Shown piece after piece: positions 8,627 to 17,393 of a stretch of DNA of 64,000 nucleotides. Location: assembly GCF_021390495.1 (NCBI RefSeq), contig NZ_JAJEJP010000001.1, positions 3,472,001-3,536,000 of the forward strand, written 5' to 3'. Made by a program: the position numbers and the translations under genes. The notes beneath the pieces were generated by a model. That model saw only the letters and a program-made list of their open reading frames with translations, was not told where the DNA came from and did no database searches. Numbering within the stretch: the stretch's first letter is position 1; each line of letters opens with the position of its first letter. The stretch is from Paraburkholderia sp. ZP32-5. GTDB lineage: Bacteria; Pseudomonadota; Gammaproteobacteria; Burkholderiales; Burkholderiaceae.

Positions 8627-9706
8627 TTACTCTTCTTCGCCCGCGATTTCTTCAGCGTCTGCGCCGGCCACGGCATCTGCCATCGCGGTGACGCCCAGCG
8701 ATTCGCGGATGCGGTTTTCGATTTCACGAGCGATGTCCGGATTTTCGCGCAGGAATTCACGCGCGTTGTCCTTGCCCTGACCGATCCGCTCGCCGCTGTA
8801 GCTGTACCAGGCGCCAGCCTTGTCGACGATCTTCGCCTGCACGCCGAGATCGATGATTTCGCCCTGACGCGAAATACCCTCGCCGTACAGGATGTCGAAA
8901 ATCGCTTCGCGGAACGGCGGCGACACCTTGTTCTTGACGACCTTCACGCGCGTTTCGTTGCCGATCACTTCGTCGTTCTTCTTGATCGAACCGATGCGGC
9001 GAATATCCAGACGCACCGACGCGTAGAACTTCAGCGCATTACCGCCCGTGGTGGTTTCCGGATTGCCGAACATCACGCCGATCTTCATACGGATCTGGTT
9101 GATGAAGATCACGAGGCAGTTCGTGCGCTTGATCGTGCCAGTGAGCTTACGCAGCGCCTGCGACATCAGACGTGCCTGCAGACCCGGCAGCGAGTCGCCC
9201 ATTTCGCCTTCGATTTCGGCCTTCGGCACCAGCGCCGCGACCGAGTCGATCACGATCATGTCGATCGAGCCCGAACGCACCAGCGCGTCGGCGATTTCGA
9301 GCGCCTGTTCGCCGGTGTCCGGCTGCGAGACCAGCAGATCGGAGACGTTCACGCCGAGCTTGCCCGCGTATTGGATGTCGAGCGCGTGTTCCGCGTCGAT
9401 AAACGCCGCGGTGCCGCCGAGCTTCTGCATTTCGGCGATGACCTGCAGCGTCAGCGTGGTTTTACCGGACGATTCCGGACCGTAGATTTCGACCACGCGG
9501 CCACGCGGTAGACCGCCGACGCCCAGTGCGATGTCGAGGCCGAGCGAGCCGGTCGACACAACCTGAATGTCTTCGACTGCCTCACCTGCGCCGAGCCGCA
9601 TGACCGACCCTTTGCCGAACTGCTTTTCGATCTGCGCGAGCGCGGCGGCAAGTGCCTTGCTCTTTTCAGCAGTCAGTCCAGCCGAGCCTTTCTTGCTTTC
9701 TTCCAT
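8627..9706 (-). CDS. recA: Recombinase RecA
   Basis: RecA drives homologous recombination and activates LexA cleavage in the SOS response. The 359-residue protein begins [19 protein letters not shown] and has the Walker A loop GPESSGKTT, the catalytic region IDAEHALD, Walker [13 protein letters not shown], and the L2 loop segment [17 protein letters not shown]. The C-terminus is acidic as expected. The start at 9706 has AAAGGA seven bases upstream; residues further upstream in the open frame are leader DNA. A LexA operator overlapping the promoter lies 115-130 bases upstream. Confidence 0.99.
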   Translation of the reverse strand: MEESKKGSAGLTAEKSKALAAALAQIEKQFGKGSVMRLGAGEAVEDIQVVSTGSLGLDIALGVGGLPRGRVVEIYGPESSGKTTLTLQVIAEMQKLGGTAAFIDAEHALDIQYAGKLGVNVSDLLVSQPDTGEQALEIADALVRSGSIDMIVIDSVAALVPKAEIEGEMGDSLPGLQARLMSQALRKLTGTIKRTNCLVIFINQIRMKIGVMFGNPETTTGGNALKFYASVRLDIRRIGSIKKNDEVIGNETRVKVVKNKVSPPFREAIFDILYGEGISRQGEIIDLGVQAKIVDKAGAWYSYSGERIGQGKDNAREFLRENPDIAREIENRIRESLGVTAMADAVAGADAEEIAGEEE

Positions 9707-9818
9707 GAATCGTCCTTTGCTATGATGAACGGCGTCTGAGGCAGGTGTGCGCCCGGGTTTCAGCCGGTTGTGGCATGTTCCCGAGGCTATTCGAGTGAAC
9801 AGCACACGAAACGCAGAC

Positions 9819-9847
9819 ACTGTATAAAAAAACAGTAGTTTTGGCAA
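9819..9847 (-). promoter_or_regulatory. recA promoter overlapped by LexA operator (SOS box)
   Basis: On the minus strand TTGCCA (9842-9847) and TACAGT (9819-9824) are separated by exactly 17 bases. The sequence CTGT-N8-ACAG at 9820-9835 matches the gammaproteobacterial LexA consensus perfectly and covers the -10 element, so LexA binding would block RNA polymerase. Position and orientation fit SOS control of recA-recX. Confidence 0.88.
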
Positions 9848-9971
9848 GCACGATTGTTATGCGAACACGCATTTTTACTGTCGCGCCGCCCAACTACCCA
9901 TAAATGATTTCGGAGACCGCTGCGCGCCCGGGGCGAACCCCACGGTGCCGGCAAAGCCAGGCTGGCGCATC

Positions 9972-10784
9972 ATGCGAATTCTGATTGCCGAAGACGACAG
10001 CATACTCGCGGACGGTCTGGTTCGATCACTCCGCCAATCGGCCTATGCGGTCGATCACGTGAAAAGCGGCGTGGAAGCCGATACCGCGTTGTCAATGCAG
10101 ACGTTCGACCTATTGATCCTCGATCTGGGCCTGCCGCGCATGTCCGGACTCGAAGTGCTGCGCCGCCTGCGCGCGCGCAATTCGAACCTGCCCGTGCTGA
10201 TCCTGACCGCCGCCGATAGCGTCGACGAACGCGTCAAGGGGCTCGACCTCGGCGCCGACGATTACATGGCCAAACCCTTCGCGCTCAACGAACTCGAAGC
10301 GCGCGTGCGCGCGCTGACCCGGCGCGGCGCGGGCGGCGGTCCGACGGTGGTGCGGCACGGCTCGCTGACGTTCGATCAGATCGGCCGGATCGCCTACGTG
10401 AACGACCAGGTGATCGATCTGTCGGCGCGCGAACTCGGCCTGCTCGAAGTGCTGCTGCAGCGGATCGGCCGGCTGGTGTCGAAGGAACAGCTCGTCGATC
10501 ACCTGTGCGAATGGGGCGAGGAAGTCAGCAACAACGCAATCGAAGTCTACGTGCACCGGCTGCGCAAGAAGATCGAGCCGAGCGGGGTGCGCATCATTAC
10601 CGTGCGCGGCCTTGGCTACTGCCTCGAAAAAGCGGCGCCGCCGGCGAATGCGAGTTCCGCGGCGAACACCGGCGCGCCCTCGCCCGGCGCCGAGCCGCCG
10701 CAGCCACCCCCGCCAACCCAACCGGCCCAACCGTCCGCCGCGCCGTCCTCCGGCACGATGCCGGCGAGCCATCACTATAAGTAG
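9972..10784 (+). CDS. OmpR-family response regulator (TctD/QseB-like)
   Basis: A receiver domain (residues 1-115, phospho-acceptor Asp51 in LLILDLGLPRMSG, conserved Lys in DDYMAKPF) is followed by a winged-helix DNA-binding domain ending SNNAIEVYVHRLRKKI and VRGLGYCLEK. An unusual Pro/Ala/Ser-rich tail of about 45 residues follows. The ATG at 9972 gives the canonical MRILIAEDD start; an upstream GTG at 9945 adds nine non-homologous residues. The gene is 9 bases ahead of a TctE-like histidine kinase and divergent from recA. The regulon is not evident from neighbours. Confidence 0.92.
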   Translation: MRILIAEDDSILADGLVRSLRQSAYAVDHVKSGVEADTALSMQTFDLLILDLGLPRMSGLEVLRRLRARNSNLPVLILTAADSVDERVKGLDLGADDYMAKPFALNELEARVRALTRRGAGGGPTVVRHGSLTFDQIGRIAYVNDQVIDLSARELGLLEVLLQRIGRLVSKEQLVDHLCEWGEEVSNNAIEVYVHRLRKKIEPSGVRIITVRGLGYCLEKAAPPANASSAANTGAPSPGAEPPQPPPPTQPAQPSAAPSSGTMPASHHYK

Positions 10785-10793
10785 AGGGCCGCG

Positions 10794-12332
10794 ATGTCCG
10801 CACGCGCTGATCGCGCCACGGCGCACGCGGCGGACCTCGACGAGGCGCGCGACGCGCGCTACGCCAATCCGTTCGCTCCGCCCGACGAGACCGAAGCCGC
10901 CGCCGAGGCGCGTCCGCGCTCGCTGTTCGGCGAAATTCTCGACTGGATGCTCGCGCCGCTGCTGCTGCTGTGGCCGATGAGTCTCGCGGTCACCTATCTG
11001 GTCGCGAAATCGATCGCGAACAGCCCGTTCGATCGCGCGCTCGAAACCGATGCCTACGTGCTCGCGCGCCAGATCCATCCGGTCAATGGCGTCGCGGAGC
11101 TGTCGCTGCCCGAATCCACGCGCGACTTCCTGCGCGCCGACAACGTCGACAGCGTGTTCTTTCAGGTGCTCGGCACGCGCGGCGAACTCGTCGCCGGCGA
11201 GCGCGACATGCCGCTGCCGCACGAGGAAGACCGTCCGCAAGCTGGCATCGTCGAATTTCGCGATGACGTGCTGCGCGGCAACGACATCCGCGTCGCCTAC
11301 ACGACCGTCGAGTTTCCGCAGACGCCGGGCGCGCAGCCGGTGCTCGTGCAGGTCGCCGAAACGCTCGACAAACGCAGCCAGCTCGCCAACGACATCATCA
11401 AGGGCGTGATCCTGCCGCAGTTCGTGATCCTGCCGCTCGCGATCCTGCTGGTGTGGTTCGGGCTGTCGCGCGGGCTCGCGCCGCTGCATGCGCTGCAGGC
11501 GCATATCCGCGCGCGCCGCCCGGATGATTTATCGCCGCTCGAAGCACAGCGCGCGCCGCCCGAAATCGAGCCGCTCGTGACCTCGTTTAACGACCTGCTC
11601 ACGCGCCTCGAACAGAATATGGAGCTGCAGAAGCGCTTTATCGCGGACGCCGCGCATCAGATGAAAACGCCGCTCGCCGGCCTGCGCACCCAGGCCGAGC
11701 TGGCGTTGCGTCAGAACGCGTCGGCGGAGGTGCATCGCTCGCTCGAACAGATCGCGACGAGTTCCGAGCAGGCGGCGCGGCTCGTCACGCAGTTGCTCGC
11801 GCTTGCGCGCGCGGAGAACCGGCGCTCCGGACAGATCTTCACGCCGGTCGAGCTCGGCGAGCTGGCACGTAGCGCGGTGCGCGAATGGGTGCAGCCAGCG
11901 CTCGCGAAGCAGATGGACCTCGGCTACGAGGCGCCCGACGAGCCGGTTGAAGTCGCCGGCAATCCGGTGATGCTGCGCGAAATGCTATCGAACCTGATCG
12001 ACAACGCGATCCGCTACACACCGGCGGGCGGGCGCATCACCGTGCGGGTCCGGCACGACGCGGCCGCGCGCCTCGTGCACCTGGAAGTCGAGGACACCGG
12101 GCTCGGCATTCCCGCGGCCGAACGCTCGCGCGTGGTCGAGCGCTTCTACCGGATTCTCGGCCGCGAGGGCGACGGCAGCGGCCTCGGACTTGCGATCGTC
12201 CGCGAGATCACCGCGATGCACGGCGGCGAGCTGACGATCGACGATAACGTCTATCAGGACTCGCCACGGCTGGCGGGAACGCTCGTGCGTGTCAGCTTGC
12301 ATCTGCTGGAACGGGGGCGGGACTTACCCTAA
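10794..12332 (+). CDS. Sensor histidine kinase, TctE-like
   Basis: The inner-membrane kinase has 512 residues. After about 45 polar residues comes TM1 (MLAPLLLLWPMSLAVTYLV), a periplasmic 2CSK_N-type domain, TM2 (LPQFVILPLAILLVWFGLS) and a HAMP-like linker. The HisKA box FIADAAHQMKTPL has the phospho-acceptor His288. The ATPase domain has the N box MLSNLIDNAIRYTP, G1 DTGLGIP and G2 GDGSGLGLAIV. It is presumably the cognate kinase of the regulator 9 bases upstream. TctE relatives sense tricarboxylates, but the stimulus of this protein cannot be inferred. An MHS transporter lies downstream. Confidence 0.93.
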   Translation: MSARADRATAHAADLDEARDARYANPFAPPDETEAAAEARPRSLFGEILDWMLAPLLLLWPMSLAVTYLVAKSIANSPFDRALETDAYVLARQIHPVNGVAELSLPESTRDFLRADNVDSVFFQVLGTRGELVAGERDMPLPHEEDRPQAGIVEFRDDVLRGNDIRVAYTTVEFPQTPGAQPVLVQVAETLDKRSQLANDIIKGVILPQFVILPLAILLVWFGLSRGLAPLHALQAHIRARRPDDLSPLEAQRAPPEIEPLVTSFNDLLTRLEQNMELQKRFIADAAHQMKTPLAGLRTQAELALRQNASAEVHRSLEQIATSSEQAARLVTQLLALARAENRRSGQIFTPVELGELARSAVREWVQPALAKQMDLGYEAPDEPVEVAGNPVMLREMLSNLIDNAIRYTPAGGRITVRVRHDAAARLVHLEVEDTGLGIPAAERSRVVERFYRILGREGDGSGLGLAIVREITAMHGGELTIDDNVYQDSPRLAGTLVRVSLHLLERGRDLP

Positions 12333-12564
12333 CGGGCGCCGAACGTCAGCCACGCCCAGCGCGTGATTTTGAGATACTTCCACGCATGTTGCGAGAAATT
12401 CCGCGCACGTTGCCCGGAATTGGATGCTGATTCACCGGCTTACCGGACTACCCTACCTCCCCTCGCCACGTCAGAACGACGTAAGTTTCCACTCCAATAA
12501 TCGGTTGCACGGAAACGCCCGAGCCGGCGATTCCGCCTGCATATCAAATATTTGGAGACGACAT

Positions 12565-14223
12565 ATGGCTACCGTTGGCGGGCACATCTCGCCCGTGCCG
12601 ATGACGCGCGATGAGAAGCGGGTGATCTTCGCATCGTCGCTGGGTACGGTGTTCGAGTGGTACGACTTTTATCTGGCCGGCTCGCTGGCGGCCTTCATCA
12701 GCAAGAGCTTCTTCTCCGGCGTCAATCCGACCGCCGGCTTCATCTTCACGCTGCTCAGCTTTGCAGCGGGCTTCGCGGTGCGGCCATTCGGCGCGATCGT
12801 GTTCGGGCGGCTCGGCGACATGGTCGGGCGCAAGTACACGTTCCTCGTCACAATCATCATCATGGGCCTGTCGACGTTCCTCGTCGGCTTCCTGCCCGGC
12901 TATGCGGCGATCGGCATTGCGTCGCCGGTGATCTTCATCGCGATGCGGCTGCTGCAAGGTCTCGCGCTCGGCGGCGAGTACGGCGGCGCCGCGACCTACG
13001 TGGCCGAACACGCGCCGGCTGGCCGCCGCGGCTTCTACACCGCGTGGATCCAGACCACCGCGACGCTCGGCCTGTTCCTGTCGCTGCTCGTGATTCTCGG
13101 CGTGCGCACGCTGATGGGCGAGGATTCGTTCGGTGCGTGGGGCTGGCGCATTCCGTTCATCGTGTCGATCCTGCTGCTTGCCGTTTCGGTGTGGATCCGT
13201 CTGCAACTGCATGAGTCGCCGGTGTTCGAGCGCATCAAGGCCGAGGGCAAGACCTCGAAGGCGCCGCTCTCCGAAGCGTTCGGCCAGTGGAAGAACCTGA
13301 AGGTCGTGATTCTGGCGCTGCTCGGCCTGACCGCCGGCCAGGCCGTCGTGTGGTACACGGGCCAGTTCTACACGCTGTTCTTCCTCACGCAGACGCTGAA
13401 GGTCGACGGCACCAGCGCGAACATCATGATCGCGCTCGCACTGCTGATCGGCACGCCGTTCTTCCTGTTCTTCGGCTCGCTGTCGGATCGTATCGGCCGC
13501 AAGCCGATCATCATGGCCGGTCTGCTGATCGCCGCGGTGACGTACTTCCCGCTCTTCAAGGCGCTCACGCATTACACGAACCCGGCGCTCGAAGCGGCGA
13601 CCGCGAAGTCGCCGATCGTCGTGATCGCCGATCCGTCGGAGTGCTCGTTCCAGTTCAACCCGGTGGGTACGGCGAAGTTCACGACCTCGTGCGACATCGC
13701 GAAGGGCGCACTGTCGCGAGCCGGTCTGAACTATGACAACGTCGCGGCGCCGGCCGGCACGATCGCGCAGATCCGGGTCGGCGACGTCGTCGTCAACACG
13801 TTCGACGGACGCGCCGCCGATGCGAAGGACCAAACCAAGGTATTCGAGAAGACGCTCGCCAGCACGCTGAAGGCCGCCGGCTATCCACCGAAGGCCGATC
13901 CGGCGCAGATCAACTGGCCGATGAGCATCGTGGTGCTGACGATCCTCGTGATCTACGTGACGATGGTCTACGGACCGATCGCCGCGATGCTGGTCGAGAT
14001 GTTCCCGACGCGGATCCGCTATACGTCGATGTCGCTGCCGTATCACATCGGCAATGGCTGGTTCGGCGGCTTCCTGCCGGCGACCGCGTTCGCGATCGTC
14101 GCGGCGAAGGGCAACATCTACTCGGGGCTGTGGTATCCGATCGTGATCGCGGTCATCACTTTCGTGATCGGCATGCTGTTCGTGCGGGAGACCAAGGACT
14201 CGGATATCTACGCGCAGGACTGA
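12565..14223 (+). CDS. MFS transporter, metabolite:H+ symporter (MHS) family
   Basis: This is a 552-residue twelve-helix transporter. The FEWYDFYLAGSLA start, GRLGDMVGRKYTF loop and GLALGGEYGGAATYVAEH motif are diagnostic of the MHS group (relatives of KgtP, ShiA and ProP). The second-half motif SDRIGRKPIIM is intact. An extra hydrophilic stretch of about 115 residues (about 331-449) with two Cys lies between late helices and is probably periplasmic. It is not present in KgtP-sized members of about 430 residues. The start is set by GGAGA eight bases upstream. The substrate is unknown; it may be under the adjacent two-component system. Confidence 0.9.
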   Translation: MATVGGHISPVPMTRDEKRVIFASSLGTVFEWYDFYLAGSLAAFISKSFFSGVNPTAGFIFTLLSFAAGFAVRPFGAIVFGRLGDMVGRKYTFLVTIIIMGLSTFLVGFLPGYAAIGIASPVIFIAMRLLQGLALGGEYGGAATYVAEHAPAGRRGFYTAWIQTTATLGLFLSLLVILGVRTLMGEDSFGAWGWRIPFIVSILLLAVSVWIRLQLHESPVFERIKAEGKTSKAPLSEAFGQWKNLKVVILALLGLTAGQAVVWYTGQFYTLFFLTQTLKVDGTSANIMIALALLIGTPFFLFFGSLSDRIGRKPIIMAGLLIAAVTYFPLFKALTHYTNPALEAATAKSPIVVIADPSECSFQFNPVGTAKFTTSCDIAKGALSRAGLNYDNVAAPAGTIAQIRVGDVVVNTFDGRAADAKDQTKVFEKTLASTLKAAGYPPKADPAQINWPMSIVVLTILVIYVTMVYGPIAAMLVEMFPTRIRYTSMSLPYHIGNGWFGGFLPATAFAIVAAKGNIYSGLWYPIVIAVITFVIGMLFVRETKDSDIYAQD

Positions 14224-14268
14224 TGTCCGGGCAAGCTGGCATACGTTGAAAAAGATGGCGGCCGGGGG

Positions 14269-14297
14269 TTGACATCCTCCGGCCCCGTCAGCATAAT
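14269..14297 (+). promoter_or_regulatory. Sigma-70 promoter of the tRNA gene
   Basis: A perfect TTGACA at 14269-14274 and CATAAT at 14292-14297 are separated by 17 bases. The predicted transcription start is a few bases before the mature tRNA 5' end at 14310. Confidence 0.85.
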
Positions 14298-14309
14298 CTC
14301 GCTTCTTTC

Positions 14310-14386
<77 letters not shown>

Positions 14387-14396
14387 GTTTCAAGGA

Positions 14397-14430
14397 AAAG
14401 CCGCTGTCCCACAAGGACAGCGGCTTTTTT
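14397..14430 (+). terminator. Rho-independent terminator after the tRNA
   Basis: A perfect 13-bp stem (14397-14409 with 14415-14427) with a 5-base loop is followed by a run of seven T. It lies 10 bases after the CCA end of the tRNA. Confidence 0.95.
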
Positions 14431-14453
14431 GCTTTGTGCGTCGGTGAGCCATC

Positions 14454-14672
14454 TTGCACAAACTGCCGCGTCTCTACTGCAACCGCCTAGGCGTCTACCT
14501 GCGCCTTATCCGCAATGGGCGGGAGATGAAACGGTCCTTACGCACAAAGGACTATCAACGGGCTAAGCGCTGGGCTCTTGCCTTCAATCTGGAACTGGCC
14601 TTGAACAAGCCCAAAGCGCCCAACCTCGCCGATTTCGATCTCTCCGAGGCCGCCCGCCAGTTTGATGTTGTG
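14454..14672 (+). pseudogene. Remnant of a tyrosine integrase (N-terminal fragment)
   Basis: About 73 residues beginning LHKLPRLYCNRLGVYLRLIR resemble the N-terminal arm-binding region of phage and island tyrosine recombinases (RNGREMKRSLRTKDYQRAKR, then ALAFNLELAL). The match stops abruptly after SEAARQFDVV and no core-binding or catalytic domain follows. The first usable codon is TTG right after an in-frame stop. The position 67 bases after the tRNA 3' end is where an island integrase is normally found, so I read it as the dead integrase of the island to the right. Family assignment is by eye and moderate. Confidence 0.6.
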
Positions 14673-14794
14673 CGTTGGCAGCCCCCAAAAAACCAAACCA
14701 GGCGGTCTTTTAACGGCGGCGCTCGCTCCGCTCGCGCAGCGCTTTCCTCATACCTATGTAAAGTGATGCAAATCCCGAACTCCAAGGGAGTCTC

Positions 14795-15457
14795 ATGCGT
14801 CGGAATTACTTGCTTCAAGGTGATAAATCGTCTGTTGGCGGCGTAGTCATAGAAGGCATAGACGGCATGTCCAACGATGGCAGATTGTTGGCGTTCATCG
14901 GGGCTGCGGTTTCGTGCCCCGCCTGCAATACAACCGGCCACATTGTCGCAGCCGGCCCACGCTGGCCGGGTAATTTGATGGGAAAAGAGGCCGCGCTCGA
15001 TGGCGATCTTTGCGCCTGTCATTGCTCGCCGCAACCGACCATGGTCGCGTCAAACGCGAGTATGGGTCAATCGTTCGAGACGGGCGAACTGGCTGCAATG
15101 GGCTGCCATCCGGACGGCTCGCTGATCGCTGTCGCCGCGGGGCTTGCGGGCGCGGGGGCGTTGGCGGCCTCCCAAGCTTCTGGCCCGTCCTCCGGCGCTG
15201 GCGTAGCCGACGCCAGCCCCCAAACACCGCTTGGGGACGCCCAGCCGTTCGAATACCACGCCAGCCAGAGCGGCAGCGCAGTCCAGACCGAAGCCGCCCG
15301 AGGAGTCAGTGAGGAAGACGAGGCCGAGTGCCACGCGCAATACGAACGAGACATGGAAGAGTGTTCGTTTTACAAAGGCGTGATGGGCGGTCAGCGCCGG
15401 ATGGACATGTGCTCCCAAAAGGCCTTTCAACGTTATCAACAGTGCAGAGGATACTAA
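14795..15457 (+). CDS. PAAR domain-containing protein (type VI secretion spike tip)
   Basis: The 220-residue protein begins with a PAAR-type region (MRRNYLLQGDKSSVGGVVIEG, then CPACNTTGHIVAAGPRW, and Cys/His residues DLCACHCSPQP). PAAR proteins cap the VgrG spike and carry effectors. Downstream of the PAAR fold comes a short Gly/Ala hydrophobic segment (LIAVAAGLAGAGALAAS). The C-terminal 45 residues are Cys-rich and charged (EDEAECHAQYERDMEECSFY, CSQKAFQRYQQCRGY). That tail recurs in some T6SS PAAR proteins as I recall, but its activity is unknown. The start has AAGGGAG 5 bases upstream. Its stop overlaps the next ATG (TAATG), implying translational coupling. Confidence 0.8.
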   Translation: MRRNYLLQGDKSSVGGVVIEGIDGMSNDGRLLAFIGAAVSCPACNTTGHIVAAGPRWPGNLMGKEAALDGDLCACHCSPQPTMVASNASMGQSFETGELAAMGCHPDGSLIAVAAGLAGAGALAASQASGPSSGAGVADASPQTPLGDAQPFEYHASQSGSAVQTEAARGVSEEDEAECHAQYERDMEECSFYKGVMGGQRRMDMCSQKAFQRYQQCRGY

Positions 15458-15774
15458 TGTCGAAAACCCAACCGAAACGAAGCCTCGTCATTCGCTGGGA
15501 CGACGAGACGCAGGCGTTCAAAATCTGCTCTGTCGAAGCAACGAAGGTTCAGGACGTGGCAGACCAGGCGTTCAACATCGAACTGCCGGTCGAAGCGTTC
15601 GGCGGCGTGGTGACCAATGAGATCGCGGGTCGAATCGGAGTCGCCATGGTGAATCAGTTGTCGATGACCAACCCGGACCTCAAAGCGCTCAACAAGACGA
15701 CCGAGTCCGGTGATGAACCGCCGCCGGATTCGGGGGAGGCGGGCGAGAAAAAGTCATTGTGGAAGCGGAAATAG
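15457..15774 (+). CDS. Small protein of unknown function coupled to the PAAR gene
   Basis: I do not recognise this 105-residue protein. It starts MSKTQPKRSLVIRWDDETQA, has a hydrophilic alpha/beta-looking middle, no signal peptide and no membrane segment, and ends in a charged tail (GEKKSLWKRK). Its ATG overlaps the PAAR stop codon by one base, so the two are made together. By position it could be an effector-specific immunity protein, a chaperone/adaptor for loading the PAAR protein, or a small cargo. The next gene is a DUF3396 protein 97 bases downstream. Confidence 0.7.
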   Translation: MSKTQPKRSLVIRWDDETQAFKICSVEATKVQDVADQAFNIELPVEAFGGVVTNEIAGRIGVAMVNQLSMTNPDLKALNKTTESGDEPPPDSGEAGEKKSLWKRK

Positions 15775-15871
15775 GTCGTGAGAGACCCTGGCATGCGTTA
15801 GCGGCTGGGGGCTTCGCGGCTTGCCGCCGCCACCTCCGCCCATTCCCGTGCCCTGAGCAAACGACACCCAA

Positions 15872-16954
15872 ATGGACAACGATTTCTTGCGGTGGGCCAA
15901 AGAGAACCAGTGGAAAGCCCTTGTCCCCAACGCGCTGTTGGAGCCGCGCCATTCGCACGAAGGCATCGGCGCGGCGCTCGTCGTTCGGGCTGTTCTGTAT
16001 TTCGAGAAAGCCTATGAGCCGTCTGTCCGCCTCGCGCTGGCTGATTGCCTCGATGAGTATCTGGCGGCCTCGGGCGACGTCTTGACCTTCGTGTGGCACA
16101 ACGGCAAAGCTTCGCAGCCGTTCAAGCGCGCCAAACCGATGCGCGAGTTCGCGGCCTCGCTCAAAGAGAACGACCGATTCGATTTCTACTTCATGAGCGG
16201 CGAGCAGGCGAGCGACGCGGGGTTTTACGGCTTCCACACTTTCGGCATGCGGGCGTGGGAGCAAAAGATGGGCACTCGCGGCGTCGACGTCGTCGAGTTC
16301 TCCTGGCCCATGCTCGCGGTCCAGGAGAACCCGGACGCGTTCGCGCGGTTGTTCTTCAACGCCGCCCAGCGGCTAAACGCGATCCACGGCCACGCCGGGC
16401 ACGGTGTCAACCTGTCGCCCACCGCGCGGCAAGAGAATGAAGCGACCGAGTATTGGATCAGCCAAATGATGCCCGGGCTCGATGTCGGGCCGGTCATCGA
16501 CAACGCCGCACGTGGCCTCAAAGGGCAAATCAAAACGGTGGGCTGGCTGACCGCGATCGAGAAGGCGATGTTCGACAAAGTGGGCGGCGTGCGCGAATTG
16601 CGCGCTGAATTGCCCCCTTCGTGGTTCAGCCTGAACGACTACGGTGCTGGCGTGATCATTCGCGCGGGAGTGGAGCCGGACTCGGGCCGCGCGGCAAGCG
16701 AGGGCGAACGGCCATCACCACCGCCCGCTTATGTTGTGCTCGATCATGCGTTGCGCCCGATCCGCACGACGAGTCTCGACGTCTTGCAACAAGGGACGAT
16801 CAATGGCGACGCGCCGGTCTACAACACGGTCGCGTCGACGAACGCGTGGCTTCGCCGTTTTGAGGTGGACGAGAACGGGCTGCTCGCAGCCAAGGCCGCT
16901 CTGCTCGACACTCCGCCGCTCACGCCCGCAAAAGCGTTGCCGAACCCGCGCTGA
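15872..16954 (+). CDS. DUF3396 (TsiV-like) type VI immunity family protein
   Basis: This 360-residue cytoplasmic-looking protein has the DUF3396 layout. The N-terminal region reads GIGAALVVRAVLYFEKAY, the middle has GFYGFHTFGMRAWEQKMG and VVEFSWPMLAVQENPDAF, and the second half has the NAAQRLNAIHGHAGHGVNLS and VGWLTAIEKAMFDKVGG segments. DUF3396 proteins are found beside T6SS effectors and include the TsiV immunity group. The matching toxin should be nearby; here only the PAAR protein and the 105-residue protein precede it. A decayed second copy follows at 17089. Family assignment is from memory of motif order. Confidence 0.7.
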   Translation: MDNDFLRWAKENQWKALVPNALLEPRHSHEGIGAALVVRAVLYFEKAYEPSVRLALADCLDEYLAASGDVLTFVWHNGKASQPFKRAKPMREFAASLKENDRFDFYFMSGEQASDAGFYGFHTFGMRAWEQKMGTRGVDVVEFSWPMLAVQENPDAFARLFFNAAQRLNAIHGHAGHGVNLSPTARQENEATEYWISQMMPGLDVGPVIDNAARGLKGQIKTVGWLTAIEKAMFDKVGGVRELRAELPPSWFSLNDYGAGVIIRAGVEPDSGRAASEGERPSPPPAYVVLDHALRPIRTTSLDVLQQGTINGDAPVYNTVASTNAWLRRFEVDENGLLAAKAALLDTPPLTPAKALPNPR

Positions 16955-17088
16955 CCGTCCTGCCTGGCAGGACGACATCCTTAGCCAAGGCAGAGCGAAC
17001 CCTTGCGTCACGAGCAGCCGGCCGTTGGAAAGAGACACGCATTTGGCCAACCCGACGATCATTGCGCGCCGCCAGGCCGGGCCAAGGC

Positions 17089-17393
17089 GTGACAGACGAA
17101 AGGTTTCTGCAGATGGCCGGAGAGAATCGATCGAAAGCCCTCATCGCCAATGCGCTGTTGGAGCCGCGCTACGCGCACGACGGGATTGGCGCAGCGGTTG
17201 CCGTTTCTCGCACGAAAACGTGAAAGCGAGTGGCGATACACAGCTTTTGCTCATCTGGAAGGCAGAAACCGGCTACTCGGAAAATGTGTCCCGCCGACTC
17301 GGGCAGTATCTGGACAAACGTGAAATCACCGACGAACGCAAGGAGTCGTTCGTCGGCGCACCGTGCTTAAAGTTCCGCATAGGACGGCAATAG
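17089..17393 (+). pseudogene. Decayed second copy of the DUF3396 gene
   Basis: From GTG 17089 a 44-codon frame reads ENRSKALIANALLEPRYAHD-GIGAAVAV, closely matching residues about 10-40 of the intact DUF3396 protein at 15872 (ENQWKALVPNALLEPRHSHE-GIGAALVV). It stops at 17221. In another frame, KASGDTQLLLIWKAETGYSE and KREITDERKESF (to 17393) line up with AASGDVLTFVWHNGKASQPF and SLKENDRFDFYF of the intact copy. About 20 residues are deleted between them and everything after is lost. The 3' end overlaps the last codons of the convergent Imm52 gene. This is a tandem duplicate in decay. Confidence 0.7.

Noticed and set aside
12544..14046. 500-codon minus-strand open frame opposite the MHS transporter
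   Set aside because: It is antisense to a clear transporter gene; its Arg/His/Asp/Glu-rich composition is the usual mirror of GC-rich third-codon positions.
16957..16973. 17-base palindrome after the DUF3396 gene (GTCCTGCC-T-GGCAGGAC)
   Set aside because: The single-base centre makes it a poor hairpin and there is no T-run; kept only as a curiosity.
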